A DNA stretch of 50,577 bases from positions 1-50,577 of the forward strand of contig JAIEFR010000023.1 in the NCBI GenBank assembly GCA_029066845.1. Direction: 5' to 3'. The stretch comes from Clostridia bacterium. GTDB taxonomy: Bacteria > Bacillota > Clostridia > Christensenellales > Borkfalkiaceae. The position numbers were made by a program, and so were the translations under genes. Under the pieces are notes generated by a model. It searched no databases. It was not told the DNA's origin and worked only from the letters and a program-made list of their open reading frames with translations. Positions 1 through 9,079 of the stretch are shown here, in pieces; positions within the stretch are counted from its first letter, which is position 1, and every line of letters starts with the position of its first letter.

Positions 1-9
1 CATCTTCAT
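1..9 (-). CDS. First codons of a gene cut by the left window edge
   Basis: Only the first three codons (Met-Lys-Met) are inside the window, so no function can be given. The gene is inferred from its expression signals. A TAAGGAG ribosome site lies at 17-23, seven bases before an ATG at 7-9, and a consensus promoter lies at 49-77. Together they make a coherent start on the minus strand, separate from galE, which ends at 148. Confidence 0.5.
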
Positions 10-48
10 AATATTTCTCCTTACGTAACAAATACTTTGAGTGTTGGA

Positions 49-77
49 ATTATATCACACTATTTCAAAATTTTCAA
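49..77 (-). promoter_or_regulatory. Sigma-A-type promoter for the gene at the left edge
   Basis: On the minus strand, TTGAAA (72-77) and a perfect TATAAT (49-54) are separated by exactly 17 bases. The expected start is about 40 bases before the ATG at 7-9, leaving room for the ribosome site. Confidence 0.75.
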
Positions 78-147
78 TACCTTTCGACAAATTTTTTAAA
101 AATAGTGCTAAATTTTACACAAAACACAATATGTTGTGGTTATAAGG

Positions 148-1158
148 TCAATTATATCCTTTCGGATTTTGCAACTGCCACTTCCAAAGGCTTGCGCACA
201 TTTCTTCTATGCCCAACTCGGCTTTCCACCCAAGCTCTTTTTTTGCTTTCGAAGCATCGGCATAGCACGCGTCAATATCGCCCGCCCTTCTCGGCTTAAT
301 ACTGTACGGCAACTTTTTGCCGCACGCCTTTTCAAACGCCTTTATAACGTCCAGAACGGAGTAGCCGATGCCTGTGCCGAGATTATACTTATAGACGCCG
401 CTTGCGCTAATCTTTTCGATTGCCGCAACGTGTCCCTTTGCAAGATCCACAACGTGAATATAATCGCGCACACCTGTGCCGTCTGGTGTATCGTAATCGT
501 TGCCGAAAACTCCCACCTCGGGCAGCGAACCGATTGCCACCCTTGCGATATACGGCGTAAGATTGTTGGGTATGCCCTGGGGATCCTCGCCGATAAGTCC
601 GCTTTCGTGCGCGCCCACGGGGTTGAAATATCTCAACAGGACAACCGTCCAGTCGCTGTCCGACTTGTAAATGTCTTCAAGCATAATTTCCTGAAAATAT
701 TTGCTTGTGCCGTAGGGATTGGTCGTGCCGCCCACTTTGCAGTTTTCGTCAAGCGGCAGTTTCTCGGGCGTGCCGTAAACGGTCGCCGACGACGAAAATA
801 CTATTTTCTTGCAGCCGTGACTGCGCATAACGTCGCACAGCACGAGCGTGGAATATAAATTATTGTTATAGTATTCTATCGGCTTAACACAGCTTTCGCC
901 CACCGCTTTAAGACCTGCAAAATGAATAACCCAGTCTATTTTGTGCGCTTCGAAAATGCTATTTAAAAGCTCCTTGTCGCGCACGTCACCTTTATATAAA
1001 GCAACCTTCTTGCCCGTAATTTTTTGTACTCTTTCAACACTTTTGGGCGAAGAGTTGTCAAAATTATCTATAACGACTACTTCGTGACCGTTATTCAGCA
1101 GTTCAACGCAGGTGTGCGAGCCGATATAGCCAGCGCCGCCCGTAACCAGTATTTTCAA
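148..1158 (-). CDS. galE: UDP-glucose 4-epimerase
   Basis: Interconverts UDP-glucose and UDP-galactose in the cytoplasm (Leloir pathway; also feeds surface-polysaccharide precursors). The 336 residues match the usual GalE length. A Rossmann NAD site GGAGYIG sits at residues 7-13. The short-chain dehydrogenase catalytic pair is present as SSSATVYG (Ser124) and YGTSK (Tyr149, Lys153), the same positions as in E. coli GalE. The C-terminal half carries the usual substrate segment RYFNPVGAH and VRDYIHVVDLA. The start codon is TTG (1156-1158), supported by AAAGGAG seven bases upstream. The gene follows the small ORF at 1179-1550 by about 20 bases, so the two are probably co-transcribed from the promoter at 1585-1612. 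No other galactose genes are adjacent. Confidence 0.96.
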   Translation of the reverse strand: MKILVTGGAGYIGSHTCVELLNNGHEVVVIDNFDNSSPKSVERVQKITGKKVALYKGDVRDKELLNSIFEAHKIDWVIHFAGLKAVGESCVKPIEYYNNNLYSTLVLCDVMRSHGCKKIVFSSSATVYGTPEKLPLDENCKVGGTTNPYGTSKYFQEIMLEDIYKSDSDWTVVLLRYFNPVGAHESGLIGEDPQGIPNNLTPYIARVAIGSLPEVGVFGNDYDTPDGTGVRDYIHVVDLAKGHVAAIEKISASGVYKYNLGTGIGYSVLDVIKAFEKACGKKLPYSIKPRRAGDIDACYADASKAKKELGWKAELGIEEMCASLWKWQLQNPKGYN

Positions 1159-1178
1159 TTTTTTGCTCCTTTACAGGT

Positions 1179-1550
1179 TTAGCCCTTACGCCTTGCAATA
1201 GCTATTCTTATTTTTTTACCGGGTTCGGGCTGGGGTTCGACTTCAACGATTTCTTCCAGCCCCTCGATTTCGGAGGGTGCTTCGGGCGCTTCGTCGGGAA
1301 TGTCTTCCATCTGCACCTCCATACCCTCTTTTATCTTCATTCTTACGTAAGCGACCGCGCAGGGCTTTGTTACCGACTTGTCGCATCCCGCACAGAAAGG
1401 CGCGTACTTGCCGCACAAGTCGCCCCTTAATTTCTGGCTGTTTATAAACTTGTCGTTATCTATTACGCGCTGAATCTGCGCAAGGTTTTCCGCCGTCAAC
1501 ACGTTGGGCATTCCCTTCAAAAGTTCCAAAGGTCCCTTTTCGTTCCACAT
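1179..1550 (-). CDS. Small Cys-motif protein, function unknown
   Basis: A 123-residue soluble protein that I do not recognise. Residues 46-64 contain four cysteines spaced C-x6-C-x2-C-x7-C (C46, C53, C56, C64), which could bind zinc or an Fe-S cluster. The segment from about 76 to 110 is rich in Glu and Pro and is probably disordered, followed by a basic tail (residues 112-123). An AAAGG ribosome site lies upstream of the ATG, and a good promoter is in the gap before it. It is the first gene of a likely two-gene transcript with galE. The metal-site idea is inference from spacing only. Confidence 0.75.
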   Translation of the reverse strand: MWNEKGPLELLKGMPNVLTAENLAQIQRVIDNDKFINSQKLRGDLCGKYAPFCAGCDKSVTKPCAVAYVRMKIKEGMEVQMEDIPDEAPEAPSEIEGLEEIVEVEPQPEPGKKIRIAIARRKG

Positions 1551-1584
1551 AAATTATGTACCGCCTTTCAATATTATATATATA

Positions 1585-1612
1585 ATTATAGTGCAAATTC
1601 GTCAAAAATCAA
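1585..1612 (-). promoter_or_regulatory. Promoter of the small Cys protein-galE transcript
   Basis: On the minus strand TTGATT (1607-1612) and TATAAT (1585-1590) are separated by 16 bases. It lies in the gap between the kinase gene stop (1623) and the start at 1550. Confidence 0.65.
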
Positions 1613-1622
1613 GTGTATTGCG

Positions 1623-2546
1623 TCAAATTTCCTTTACGGTCATCATACTCAGGATTTCTTCGTACTTTTCTCGCAGGAAAGATATGCTGTCGGGGAGCGT
1701 GACCGAAGCCGTTCCCGCCGCAACGCCGCGCCGCAATATGTCTTTAAGTTCCGCGCCGTCGGCAAGAGCTTTGGTCGCCGCCGCTACCATTGCGTCGCCC
1801 GCACCCGCCGTGGAATTCATTGCAACGTTAAGCGACGTGCAGTAGAGCCGCTGTTTACCGTCGCAGATTACCGCGCCCTGCTTACCCAGCGACAACAACA
1901 CTCGCTTTGCACCCTTTGTCAAAAGCGTTTCGCAAGCCCTTATAAGGCTGTCCCTGTCGGTAATTTTAACTCCGAGTGCGCGTTTGAGTTCTTCCAGATT
2001 GGGCTTGACCAAATCCACGCCGCACTCAACTAGCTTTAAAAGCTTGTCGCCGTCGCTATCCACAACCTTAATTACGTTTTGCGGAACGACCGACAGAACC
2101 TTGCACATATAGTCGTCGGGAAGCCCTGCGGGCACGTAGCCAGAAATGACAACCGCCTTGCAGTTTTTTGAAAGGTCGGCTACCGTCTTTAAAAGCGTTT
2201 CAGCCTTGCCCTGCTCAATCGGCGTGGCTTCGTCCACAACCTCGGTCAGCATAGAACGCCTGTCGATAAAGTTGTAAACTTCCTTTACGCGGCCCTTATT
2301 CCATACGAATTTATACGTCACACCCTCTTTGTGCATTTCCTGCTCGAAAAGCCTGCCGTTGTCCTCGTACATAAATCCGGTTGCAAGTGCGTGCGCACCC
2401 AAGCGCGAAAGTCCCGTTGCAACGTTCATTGCCTTGCCGGTAAAAAACGTGCGGCGGCTTATTACTTTATTCACTTTGCCCACGGACAGGGAATCCACCT
2501 CGATATTTACTTCAAGACAAGGGCTTAAATTAACGCATAAAATCAT
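1623..2546 (-). CDS. PfkB-family sugar-phosphate kinase (1-phosphofructokinase/tagatose-6-phosphate kinase type)
   Basis: Predicted to phosphorylate a sugar phosphate, most likely fructose-1-phosphate or tagatose-6-phosphate, with ATP. The 307 residues fit the FruK/LacC branch of the PfkB (ribokinase-like) family. The C-terminal signature STAGAGD (245-251) holds the catalytic Asp251 and the anion hole. KPN at 181-183 and the N-terminal GKAMNVA segment (37-43) match the sugar-binding side of this branch. No fructose PTS or lac genes are next to it, so the substrate is not settled. It lies downstream of pfkA, behind that gene's terminator. The ribosome site before the ATG is weak (GGTAAG), and no clear separate promoter was found. 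Confidence 0.88.
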   Translation of the reverse strand: MILCVNLSPCLEVNIEVDSLSVGKVNKVISRRTFFTGKAMNVATGLSRLGAHALATGFMYEDNGRLFEQEMHKEGVTYKFVWNKGRVKEVYNFIDRRSMLTEVVDEATPIEQGKAETLLKTVADLSKNCKAVVISGYVPAGLPDDYMCKVLSVVPQNVIKVVDSDGDKLLKLVECGVDLVKPNLEELKRALGVKITDRDSLIRACETLLTKGAKRVLLSLGKQGAVICDGKQRLYCTSLNVAMNSTAGAGDAMVAAATKALADGAELKDILRRGVAAGTASVTLPDSISFLREKYEEILSMMTVKEI

Positions 2547-2566
2547 ATTAAACTTACCGTTTCCAT

Positions 2567-2594
2567 AAAAAAACCGCTTGTTTAAAGCGGTTTT
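2567..2594 (-). terminator. Rho-independent terminator of pfkA
   Basis: Perfect 10-bp stem (2570-2579 with 2585-2594) and a 5-base loop. On the minus strand a T-run follows (2567-2573). It lies directly after the pfkA stop and before the PfkB-family gene. Confidence 0.85.
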
Positions 2595-2603
2595 AATTTG
2601 CTT

Positions 2604-3566
2604 TTACATTGAAATCATCTGAAGGGTTTCGTACAGCTCGTAATTGAACTTCTTTTTCATACTCACCGCTTCGATAATATCCATATCTATTATTTCGTTT
2701 TTGCGGATACCAACCACGCGGTTGCCGATGCCGTCCTTCAAAAGCCTTACAGCCTTGTTGCCGAACTGCGCCGCCAACATTCTGTCCGCCATCGTGGGCG
2801 AGCCGCCGCGCTGAATGTGACCTATCGTTGTGGGACGAACCGAATAGGTCGTGACCGACTGCAGCTGTTTTGCAAACTCGTCAGCAGTGCAAACGCCTTC
2901 CGCCACAACGACTATGTTGGAGTGCTTTCCGTTCGCTCTGGAACGGTTAATGCGCATAACGATGTCATCTAGATCGAATACGACTTCGGGCACTACGATT
3001 ATTTCCGCACCGCTTGCAATGCCCGCAAACAATGCGATGTCGCCGCAACGCCTGCCCATAACCTCAACTACCGAAATTCTCTCGTGCGAAGTCATTGTGT
3101 CACGCAATTTGTTTATAACGTCGATACAGGTGTTTACCGCCGTATCGAATCCCAGCGTGTAGTCGGTGTATTCAAGGTCGTTGTCAATCGTTCCGGGAAT
3201 TCCTATCGTTGGAATACCGTACTCTTCGGAAAGACACTTCGCGCCCCTGAAAGAGCCGTCGCCGCCTATAACGACAAGCCCGTCGATATTTCTCGCTTCA
3301 AGCGTCTTAACGGCGCGCTTCTGTCCCTCTTTGGTCAGCATTTCAAGACATCTTGCCGTCCTGAGCTTCGTGCCGCCGCGCTGAACTATGTCTGAAACGG
3401 AACGCATTTCCATAGGAATCATATCGTCGTCGATAAGTCCCTGGTAGCCGCGCTCAATACCGTAAACTTCCATACCGTAATAAAGTGCGGTTCTAACTAC
3501 CGCCCTTATGCAGGCATTCATTCCGGGAGCATCGCCGCCGCTCGTAAGCAAACCTATTCTTTTCAT
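2604..3566 (-). CDS. pfkA: ATP-dependent 6-phosphofructokinase
   Basis: Commits glycolysis by phosphorylating fructose-6-phosphate to fructose-1,6-bisphosphate. Group A bacterial PFK of 320 residues from the chosen start, the standard length. The ATP-site GGDAPGMNA is at residues 10-18, GGDGSFRGA at 101-109, and the catalytic GTIDND at 125-130 with Asp128 as the base. GGSPTMADR is present near the C-terminus. An in-frame start eight codons further upstream exists, but the internal ATG at 3564-3566 has a GGAGG ribosome site at the right distance and gives the family's usual N-terminus. It has its own promoter (3667-3695), a roughly 95-base leader and a terminator, so it can be expressed apart from dnaE upstream. 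Confidence 0.97.
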   Translation of the reverse strand: MKRIGLLTSGGDAPGMNACIRAVVRTALYYGMEVYGIERGYQGLIDDDMIPMEMRSVSDIVQRGGTKLRTARCLEMLTKEGQKRAVKTLEARNIDGLVVIGGDGSFRGAKCLSEEYGIPTIGIPGTIDNDLEYTDYTLGFDTAVNTCIDVINKLRDTMTSHERISVVEVMGRRCGDIALFAGIASGAEIIVVPEVVFDLDDIVMRINRSRANGKHSNIVVVAEGVCTADEFAKQLQSVTTYSVRPTTIGHIQRGGSPTMADRMLAAQFGNKAVRLLKDGIGNRVVGIRKNEIIDMDIIEAVSMKKKFNYELYETLQMISM

Positions 3567-3666
3567 AAAATTTCCTCCGAAATTTTTCACCGCCGCCCGA
3601 CGGTTATCATCCCGTCCGCCCCCTTAATTTGCGCGCGGTGCGTTTACTTCATCCATTCAGCTAAAT

Positions 3667-3695
3667 ATTATAACAGATTTATAAATCAATTACAA
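3667..3695 (-). promoter_or_regulatory. pfkA promoter
   Basis: On the minus strand TTGTAA (3690-3695), a 17-base spacer and TATAAT (3667-3672). It sits between the dnaE stop (3721) and pfkA, giving an untranslated leader of roughly 95 bases. Confidence 0.75.
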
Positions 3696-3720
3696 CCATT
3701 TTTAATAAATTATTGTACTG

Positions 3721-6700
3721 TCATTGAACATATTTTATATCTTCTTCCAGCAGGAAGGAGCACAATTCCGCAAGCAATCCCCTGCAATAATTTATGCCGT
3801 GCGACAGTCTGAATTTTTGCTTTCCGCGCACGATTGCGCACGCCGTGCCGCCCTCGTAATTGGATAGCATAGACACTAAATCGTCGAAATCGTCGTCTGA
3901 AAGGCGAGTTGCGTTGAGCCACAACATTTCCTTGCGCTTAGTCTGCGCGGCTTCTCCGCCGCCCGTGCCGTTGTGCTTTTGCAAATCGAATTCCACAACG
4001 TCGTCAAGTATAATGCTCATTTCTGTTTCCTTGGACATATCGAGTTTACCGCGGATTTTAACTATTTTGTCCGTCGCGAGCACAGCCTTGACCTTTTCGT
4101 AAACAGAAGGGAACGCCACACACTCGATCGAACCGTAAACATCTTCAAGTGTTACGAACGCCATAAACGCGCCACTGCTGCGCGTTGTTGTGCGTCGCAT
4201 AGTAGATATTATGCCACCCATAGTAATCTGCATACCGTCCGAAACGCGGTTATAAGTCCTGTTGCCGTCCTCATCTTCCATATAGTCGGTCAAATACGAG
4301 CAGTTAAACGAACAGTCGTTGAATGCCGACATATATTTTTCGAACGGGTGACCGCTTACGTACACGCCCAGAACCTGTTTTTCCTTAGAAAGCTTCTCCA
4401 TCAGCTCGAATTCAGGTATGTCGGGATAGTTCACGTCCAGCTTTTCTTCAGCTATTATTTCACCGAATAGGCTTATCTGCGCACTGCTTTTCTGCTTGTT
4501 AATCGCCGCGGAACGGGTATACAGCTCGTCGTACACGGCAAACAGTTGCGAGCGTGGCACTCCCATTTCGTCAAACGCGCCGGCAAGAATTAGCCCTTCT
4601 ATTATCCTCTTGTTTACGACACCCGCGCAACGCATAAGGAAATCGGGGAAATCAGCAAACAGTCCGTGCTCCGTTCTTTCCTTGATTACGGCATCGATAG
4701 CCGCCTGCCCCGAACCTTTGAGTGCCGAAAGTCCGAACAATATTCCGTCATCCTCAACCGAAAACGCCGTTTTAGATTTATTTATGTTAGGCGGGAATAC
4801 CTTCATTCCCTTATCTTTTAGATAGATGACGTACTTGGTGATTTCGTCTATCTTATTCAGTCGGTTGTTTAAAAGCGCGCAGATGAATTCCTTGCAGTAA
4901 TATCTCTTCAACCAAGCCGTCTGATAGGCAAGCGTTGCGTACGCCGCCGCGTGCGACTTGTTGAACGCGTAGGAAGCAAATCCTTCCATATCGGCGAAAA
5001 TCTTTACTGCAACCTCTGCGGAAATGCCGTTCTTGACGCAGCCTACGATTTCCGACCCGTTGGTATCACTGACGCCGCCGTTTACGAATTTTTCCTTCTG
5101 CGCCATCAGCGTCTTTTTATCTTTCTTGCCCATTGCTCGGCGAACAAGATCCGCTTCACCGAGCGAGAAGCCCGCAAGATTCTGGAAAATCTGCATAACC
5201 TGTTCCTGATAAACGGGAATACCGTAGGTTACTTTTAAAATCTTTTCTTCCTCTGGACAGTCATAAACGATAGGCGCTTCACCGTGTTTGCGCTTACAGA
5301 AATCGTCAATAAAGCGCATAGGACCAGGTCGATACAGCGATACGCCCGCTATAAGGTCTTCAAGACAGTCAGGTTTCAGCTGTTTCATAAAGCGTTTCAT
5401 ACCGCCTGCTTCAAGCTGGAACACACCATCGGTGTCGCCCTCCGAAATAAGTGCGTATGCGCCTGCGTCCTCGTAGCCTATCTTGGTGAAGTCAACCTCG
5501 TATCCCGTATCTTCTTTGATATAGTCCACGCACTTTTTAATATCTGTCAGAGTAACGAGCGCAAGGAAGTCCATTTTTAGCATTCCCAACGCCTCGATTT
5601 CCTTTGCCACGAACTGCGTGGTTATATCTTCGCCGTTCCTGGAAAGCGGAACGTTATCGGCAATTCTTTTACGGCAAATAACTACGCCAGCCGCGTGCAT
5701 ACCCGTCTGTCTGGGCATACCTTCAAGCTGCAACGCCATATCGATTACCCTGCGGAGAGTTTGGTCCTCTTCGTACATAGAGCAGAATTCGGCGTTGCGC
5801 GCAACTTTAAGCTCCGACACCTTGCCTTCGAGCTCGGCTTTCTTATCGGGATCACTCTCAGCACGCGCCTTAGCTTCCGCGGCTTGAATTCTTCTGCCAA
5901 GTAAATCGCCTATAGACGTCTTGCCGTCCATAATCTTGGTCAGCCTGTCGGTTTCGGAATAGGGAACGCGCATAACTCTGCCAACGTCTTTTATGGCATT
6001 TTTTGCCGCCATAGTACCGAAAGTGACTATCTGACAGACGTTTTCAGGGTTATATTTTTGCCTTACGTATTCAATAGTTTCCTCGCGCCTGTCCGTACAG
6101 AAGTCAATATCGAAGTCGGGCATCGATACACGATCAGGATTTAAAAAGCGCTCGAACAGCAAGTCGTATTGAAGCGGCTCAACGTCCGTAATTCCTATGG
6201 AGTATGCTACTATCGAGCTCACTCCCGAGCCTCTGCCCGGTCCGACGGGTATGCCGTTTTCCTTTGACCAGTTTATGAAATCCCAGACAATCAGATAGTA
6301 TTCCGCATAACCCATACGGCAGATAACGTCAAGCTCATAATCGGCACGCGAGCGTTCGCGCTCGGTCACCGTACCGTAACGCTTGACAAGTCCGCTGGCC
6401 GTCAGGCTTCTAAGATACTCCTCTGGAGTCGAGCCGTCGGGCGGATTGTATCCCGGAATCAGGGTCATATCTCTTATAGGATAACCCTTTTTATCGAGAT
6501 TGAACGCAGGTTCAGTCACCTTGTCCGCAATAACTCTGGTGTTACTTATGGCTTTGGGAAGCGTCGGGAATAACGCCTTCATTTCCTCGGCTGACTTAAA
6601 ATAGAATTCCTGCGTATCGAATTTCATACGCTTGGGGTCGTCGAGGGTCTTCTTCATCTGGATACACATTAAAACGTCCTGCATATCCGAATCTTTTTTA

Positions 6701-7317
6701 GTCAGATAGTGAACGTCGTTAGTAGCCACAAGCTCAACGCCGATATCTTCTGCAAGCTTGACAAGCAACGGCAAAACGCGCTTTTCCTCTTCTATTCCGT
6801 GGTCCTGAATTTCAATATAGAAATCCTCGCCGAAAACTTCCTTTAGGTATAGCGCCATCTCTTTTGCGCCGTCGTAATCTCCTGACAGAAGTCTGCGTGG
6901 AATTCCACCAGCAAGACACGCGGAAAGACAGATTACCCCCTCGGAATGTTCTTTTAGAACCTTATAATCAATCTTCGGTTTATAATAAAATCCGTCGACG
7001 AAAGCCAACGAATCGAGTTGAACGAGATTTTTATATCCCGCTTTATTTTTAGCAAGCAAAATCAAATGCTCCGCAGTATTGCCCGTCTTGTCGTGCATAT
7101 CGCGGGTCATATAAAATTCACAGCCGATTATGTACTTTATGCCTGCAACGGCGGCTTTTTCCGCAAAATGAAGCGTGCCGTACATATTTCCGTGGTCGGT
7201 CATACATACGGTATCGATTCCGTTTTCCTTGCAGTAATCTATAAGATTGTCAATTTTACACGCACCATCAAGCAGCGAATATTCTGTGTGAAGGTGCAAA
7301 TGCACAAACTCAGTCAT
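3721..7317 (-). CDS. dnaE: DNA polymerase III alpha subunit, DnaE type
   Basis: Replicative-type polymerase subunit. In Firmicutes DnaE extends primers for PolC, and in some lineages it is the main polymerase. The 1198 residues begin with a PHP domain (HLHLHTEYSLLDGA, residues 6-19). The catalytic motif PDFDIDF at 400-406 carries Asp401 and Asp403. The third metal-ligand segment lies in MLKMDFLAL. The C-terminal region includes helix-hairpin-helix sequence and an OB fold. An AAGGATAA ribosome site precedes the ATG. It closes the minus-strand run murB-PHP-whiA-dnaE, a gene order common in Clostridia. Confidence 0.97.
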   Translation of the reverse strand: MTEFVHLHLHTEYSLLDGACKIDNLIDYCKENGIDTVCMTDHGNMYGTLHFAEKAAVAGIKYIIGCEFYMTRDMHDKTGNTAEHLILLAKNKAGYKNLVQLDSLAFVDGFYYKPKIDYKVLKEHSEGVICLSACLAGGIPRRLLSGDYDGAKEMALYLKEVFGEDFYIEIQDHGIEEEKRVLPLLVKLAEDIGVELVATNDVHYLTKKDSDMQDVLMCIQMKKTLDDPKRMKFDTQEFYFKSAEEMKALFPTLPKAISNTRVIADKVTEPAFNLDKKGYPIRDMTLIPGYNPPDGSTPEEYLRSLTASGLVKRYGTVTERERSRADYELDVICRMGYAEYYLIVWDFINWSKENGIPVGPGRGSGVSSIVAYSIGITDVEPLQYDLLFERFLNPDRVSMPDFDIDFCTDRREETIEYVRQKYNPENVCQIVTFGTMAAKNAIKDVGRVMRVPYSETDRLTKIMDGKTSIGDLLGRRIQAAEAKARAESDPDKKAELEGKVSELKVARNAEFCSMYEEDQTLRRVIDMALQLEGMPRQTGMHAAGVVICRKRIADNVPLSRNGEDITTQFVAKEIEALGMLKMDFLALVTLTDIKKCVDYIKEDTGYEVDFTKIGYEDAGAYALISEGDTDGVFQLEAGGMKRFMKQLKPDCLEDLIAGVSLYRPGPMRFIDDFCKRKHGEAPIVYDCPEEEKILKVTYGIPVYQEQVMQIFQNLAGFSLGEADLVRRAMGKKDKKTLMAQKEKFVNGGVSDTNGSEIVGCVKNGISAEVAVKIFADMEGFASYAFNKSHAAAYATLAYQTAWLKRYYCKEFICALLNNRLNKIDEITKYVIYLKDKGMKVFPPNINKSKTAFSVEDDGILFGLSALKGSGQAAIDAVIKERTEHGLFADFPDFLMRCAGVVNKRIIEGLILAGAFDEMGVPRSQLFAVYDELYTRSAAINKQKSSAQISLFGEIIAEEKLDVNYPDIPEFELMEKLSKEKQVLGVYVSGHPFEKYMSAFNDCSFNCSYLTDYMEDEDGNRTYNRVSDGMQITMGGIISTMRRTTTRSSGAFMAFVTLEDVYGSIECVAFPSVYEKVKAVLATDKIVKIRGKLDMSKETEMSIILDDVVEFDLQKHNGTGGGEAAQTKRKEMLWLNATRLSDDDFDDLVSMLSNYEGGTACAIVRGKQKFRLSHGINYCRGLLAELCSFLLEEDIKYVQ

Positions 7318-7341
7318 AAATTTATCCTTATCCGTAGTAAA

Positions 7342-8292
7342 TTAGCTGAGCTGCGAAGCCATATTCGTAATTTTACGCATTCTGTGGTTTATGCAGCTTT
7401 TGGTGATATGAAGCCTGTCGGCAAGCTCCTGCATCGAAGCGTTTTTATCGGCAAGTCGCGCTTCCGCCACCTCGAAAAGATTTCTGTTCAAACTTTTCAA
7501 ACCTATGGTTTGAGAAATGATTTCAATCGATTTTATCTGCGCAACCGATGCTGTTACCGCCTTATCTATATTTGAAACCGAACAGTTGCTCACTCTGTTT
7601 TCGTTGTTACTTTTATCTTTATGCTCGACTATTCGGTTGAGCTTTTTCAGACAGCGATCCGCCTGCATAACGTGCAGAAGATCCGAAATAACTTCCTTGC
7701 TCTTTATATAGACAACCGCGCTATCCTTTCGCGTTACGCACTTTGCCAAAACCTCGAAATCACACAGCAGTTCGCAATAATCGCTTGCCGTAATTCTGTT
7801 AGAAAAGACGACTTCGAAATGATAACCCGTACGGCTGTAGGTCTGCTCCTCGGGCAACGTGCAGCTTCCGCCGCCTAAAAATGCGCCCTTAATGTACGCC
7901 GCCTGGCATTGCTCGTCTTCGACGATATTTTCATCGATACCGAATGTGAGAGAAATTCCGTCGTCGTGAATTTTTATTATTCCGAGTTTTGCAAGAATGC
8001 CGCGGGCAGCTTCTCCCATACAAGCAAATTTAAGCTTGTCCCTGCCTCTCAAAACATCCACTCTCGCGTCGGAAACAGTCAACGGAGTATGAAAAACCGC
8101 TTCAAAAGTTTCGGTTATAAATTCCGCTGCGCGCTCATTTTCCGTGATGATTTCAAAACCGAGATTTCCGTCCGACGAAACTATACTTCCGCTCGTCCTG
8201 ATAAACGCAGACAGAAACGCAATTTTGCAGTTCTCCACATCAATGGGCGTCTGAATTATTTCGTTTTTAAGCTCTTCGGTAAAAGTACTCAT
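7342..8292 (-). CDS. whiA: WhiA, DNA-binding cell-division/sporulation regulator
   Basis: WhiA proteins combine a LAGLIDADG-homing-endonuclease-like N-domain without nuclease activity with a C-terminal helix-turn-helix. In Firmicutes they affect division and chromosome segregation. The chosen start (ATG 8290-8292, MSTFTEELKNEI) gives 316 residues, the usual size. A longer in-frame start would overlap the PHP gene and add an untypical N-terminus. The helix-turn-helix is visible near the C-terminus as ELADRLHITKSCINHRM. The ribosome site is weak, as expected for translation coupled to the PHP gene that ends 11 bases upstream. The usual neighbours rapZ and yvcK are absent here. Confidence 0.93.
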   Translation of the reverse strand: MSTFTEELKNEIIQTPIDVENCKIAFLSAFIRTSGSIVSSDGNLGFEIITENERAAEFITETFEAVFHTPLTVSDARVDVLRGRDKLKFACMGEAARGILAKLGIIKIHDDGISLTFGIDENIVEDEQCQAAYIKGAFLGGGSCTLPEEQTYSRTGYHFEVVFSNRITASDYCELLCDFEVLAKCVTRKDSAVVYIKSKEVISDLLHVMQADRCLKKLNRIVEHKDKSNNENRVSNCSVSNIDKAVTASVAQIKSIEIISQTIGLKSLNRNLFEVAEARLADKNASMQELADRLHITKSCINHRMRKITNMASQLS

Positions 8293-8302
8293 AAACTCTA
8301 TT

Positions 8303-9079
8303 TCACGAATGTGATTTTTTGTATTCCGCAAAGCGGAACTTAGGGAGTCTGCCGTCGATATTATCAATTTGCTCCAACGGAAAATTACAGTCCTTCAAAA
8401 GCTCTTCTGCAATTTTGGTATCGCCTACCCTGTCCGCAGAGTGAGCATCGGAATCAATAACAAACCGAACGCCCGTCGAAGCCATCAAATCGACCTCCTC
8501 AGGTGAAACGTGGCGCTTTTTAGTGTTAATTTCGATATACGTTCCGTAATCGGCGCATACCTTTGCAACCTCTTTCAGGTCGCAACAGCACTTGTAATTT
8601 ATATGGGTGAGAATATCCACGGGATTATTCTTAACCGCGTTAATATAAGCCTTGGTCGTATTGTCTATAACCTTTTGCGAAGGTTTTTTTCCAAGCTTGT
8701 ACGCAGTGTAATTGCGCAGCATTATATTATAAAAATCAGAAAAATGTTTATATTTCAGGACTTCGTGCACACCGAACAAAAATATATCAAACTTGTCCAG
8801 ATCATCCTGCCGCATATCGGTATCGCCATCCAGAGAAGTGAGATTGCTCTCCATTCCCATAAGAACTTTAACACCCGTAAGCTTTTCGGCTTCCTTAATT
8901 TCCGTCCGCAAATCGCTGAGTTTTTTACGTTTAAGCCCGAAAAGCAAGTGGTTAAACCCGTGGTCGGTTATAGCAATTTCCTTCAAGCCGAGCTTTTTTG
9001 CCGCCGTTGCGTTTTCCAGCACCGTATTTTTGCCGTGCGAATAGGGCGTATGAGTATGATAATCAGCTGTTAAAATCAT
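8303..9079 (-). CDS. PHP-domain phosphoesterase (YcdX/TrpH-like)
   Basis: A metal-dependent phosphoesterase of the PHP superfamily, 258 residues and probably cytoplasmic. Metal ligands are visible in order: HTHTPYSHG (8-16), ITDHG (38-42), MGMESN (74-79), FGVHE (about 101-106), THINY and IDSDAH near the C-terminus. The substrate is unknown. Members of this group are often annotated as histidinol-phosphatase-like, but no histidine genes are nearby. AGGAG lies six bases before the ATG, and the start overlaps the end of murB by 17 bases, so the two are translationally coupled. Confidence 0.9.
   Translation of the reverse strand: MILTADYHTHTPYSHGKNTVLENATAAKKLGLKEIAITDHGFNHLLFGLKRKKLSDLRTEIKEAEKLTGVKVLMGMESNLTSLDGDTDMRQDDLDKFDIFLFGVHEVLKYKHFSDFYNIMLRNYTAYKLGKKPSQKVIDNTTKAYINAVKNNPVDILTHINYKCCCDLKEVAKVCADYGTYIEINTKKRHVSPEEVDLMASTGVRFVIDSDAHSADRVGDTKIAEELLKDCNFPLEQIDNIDGRLPKFRFAEYKKSHS

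Noticed and set aside
136-858. 240-residue plus-strand ORF at the left end
   Set aside because: It is a shadow of galE on the opposite strand, with no family-like sequence and no start signals.
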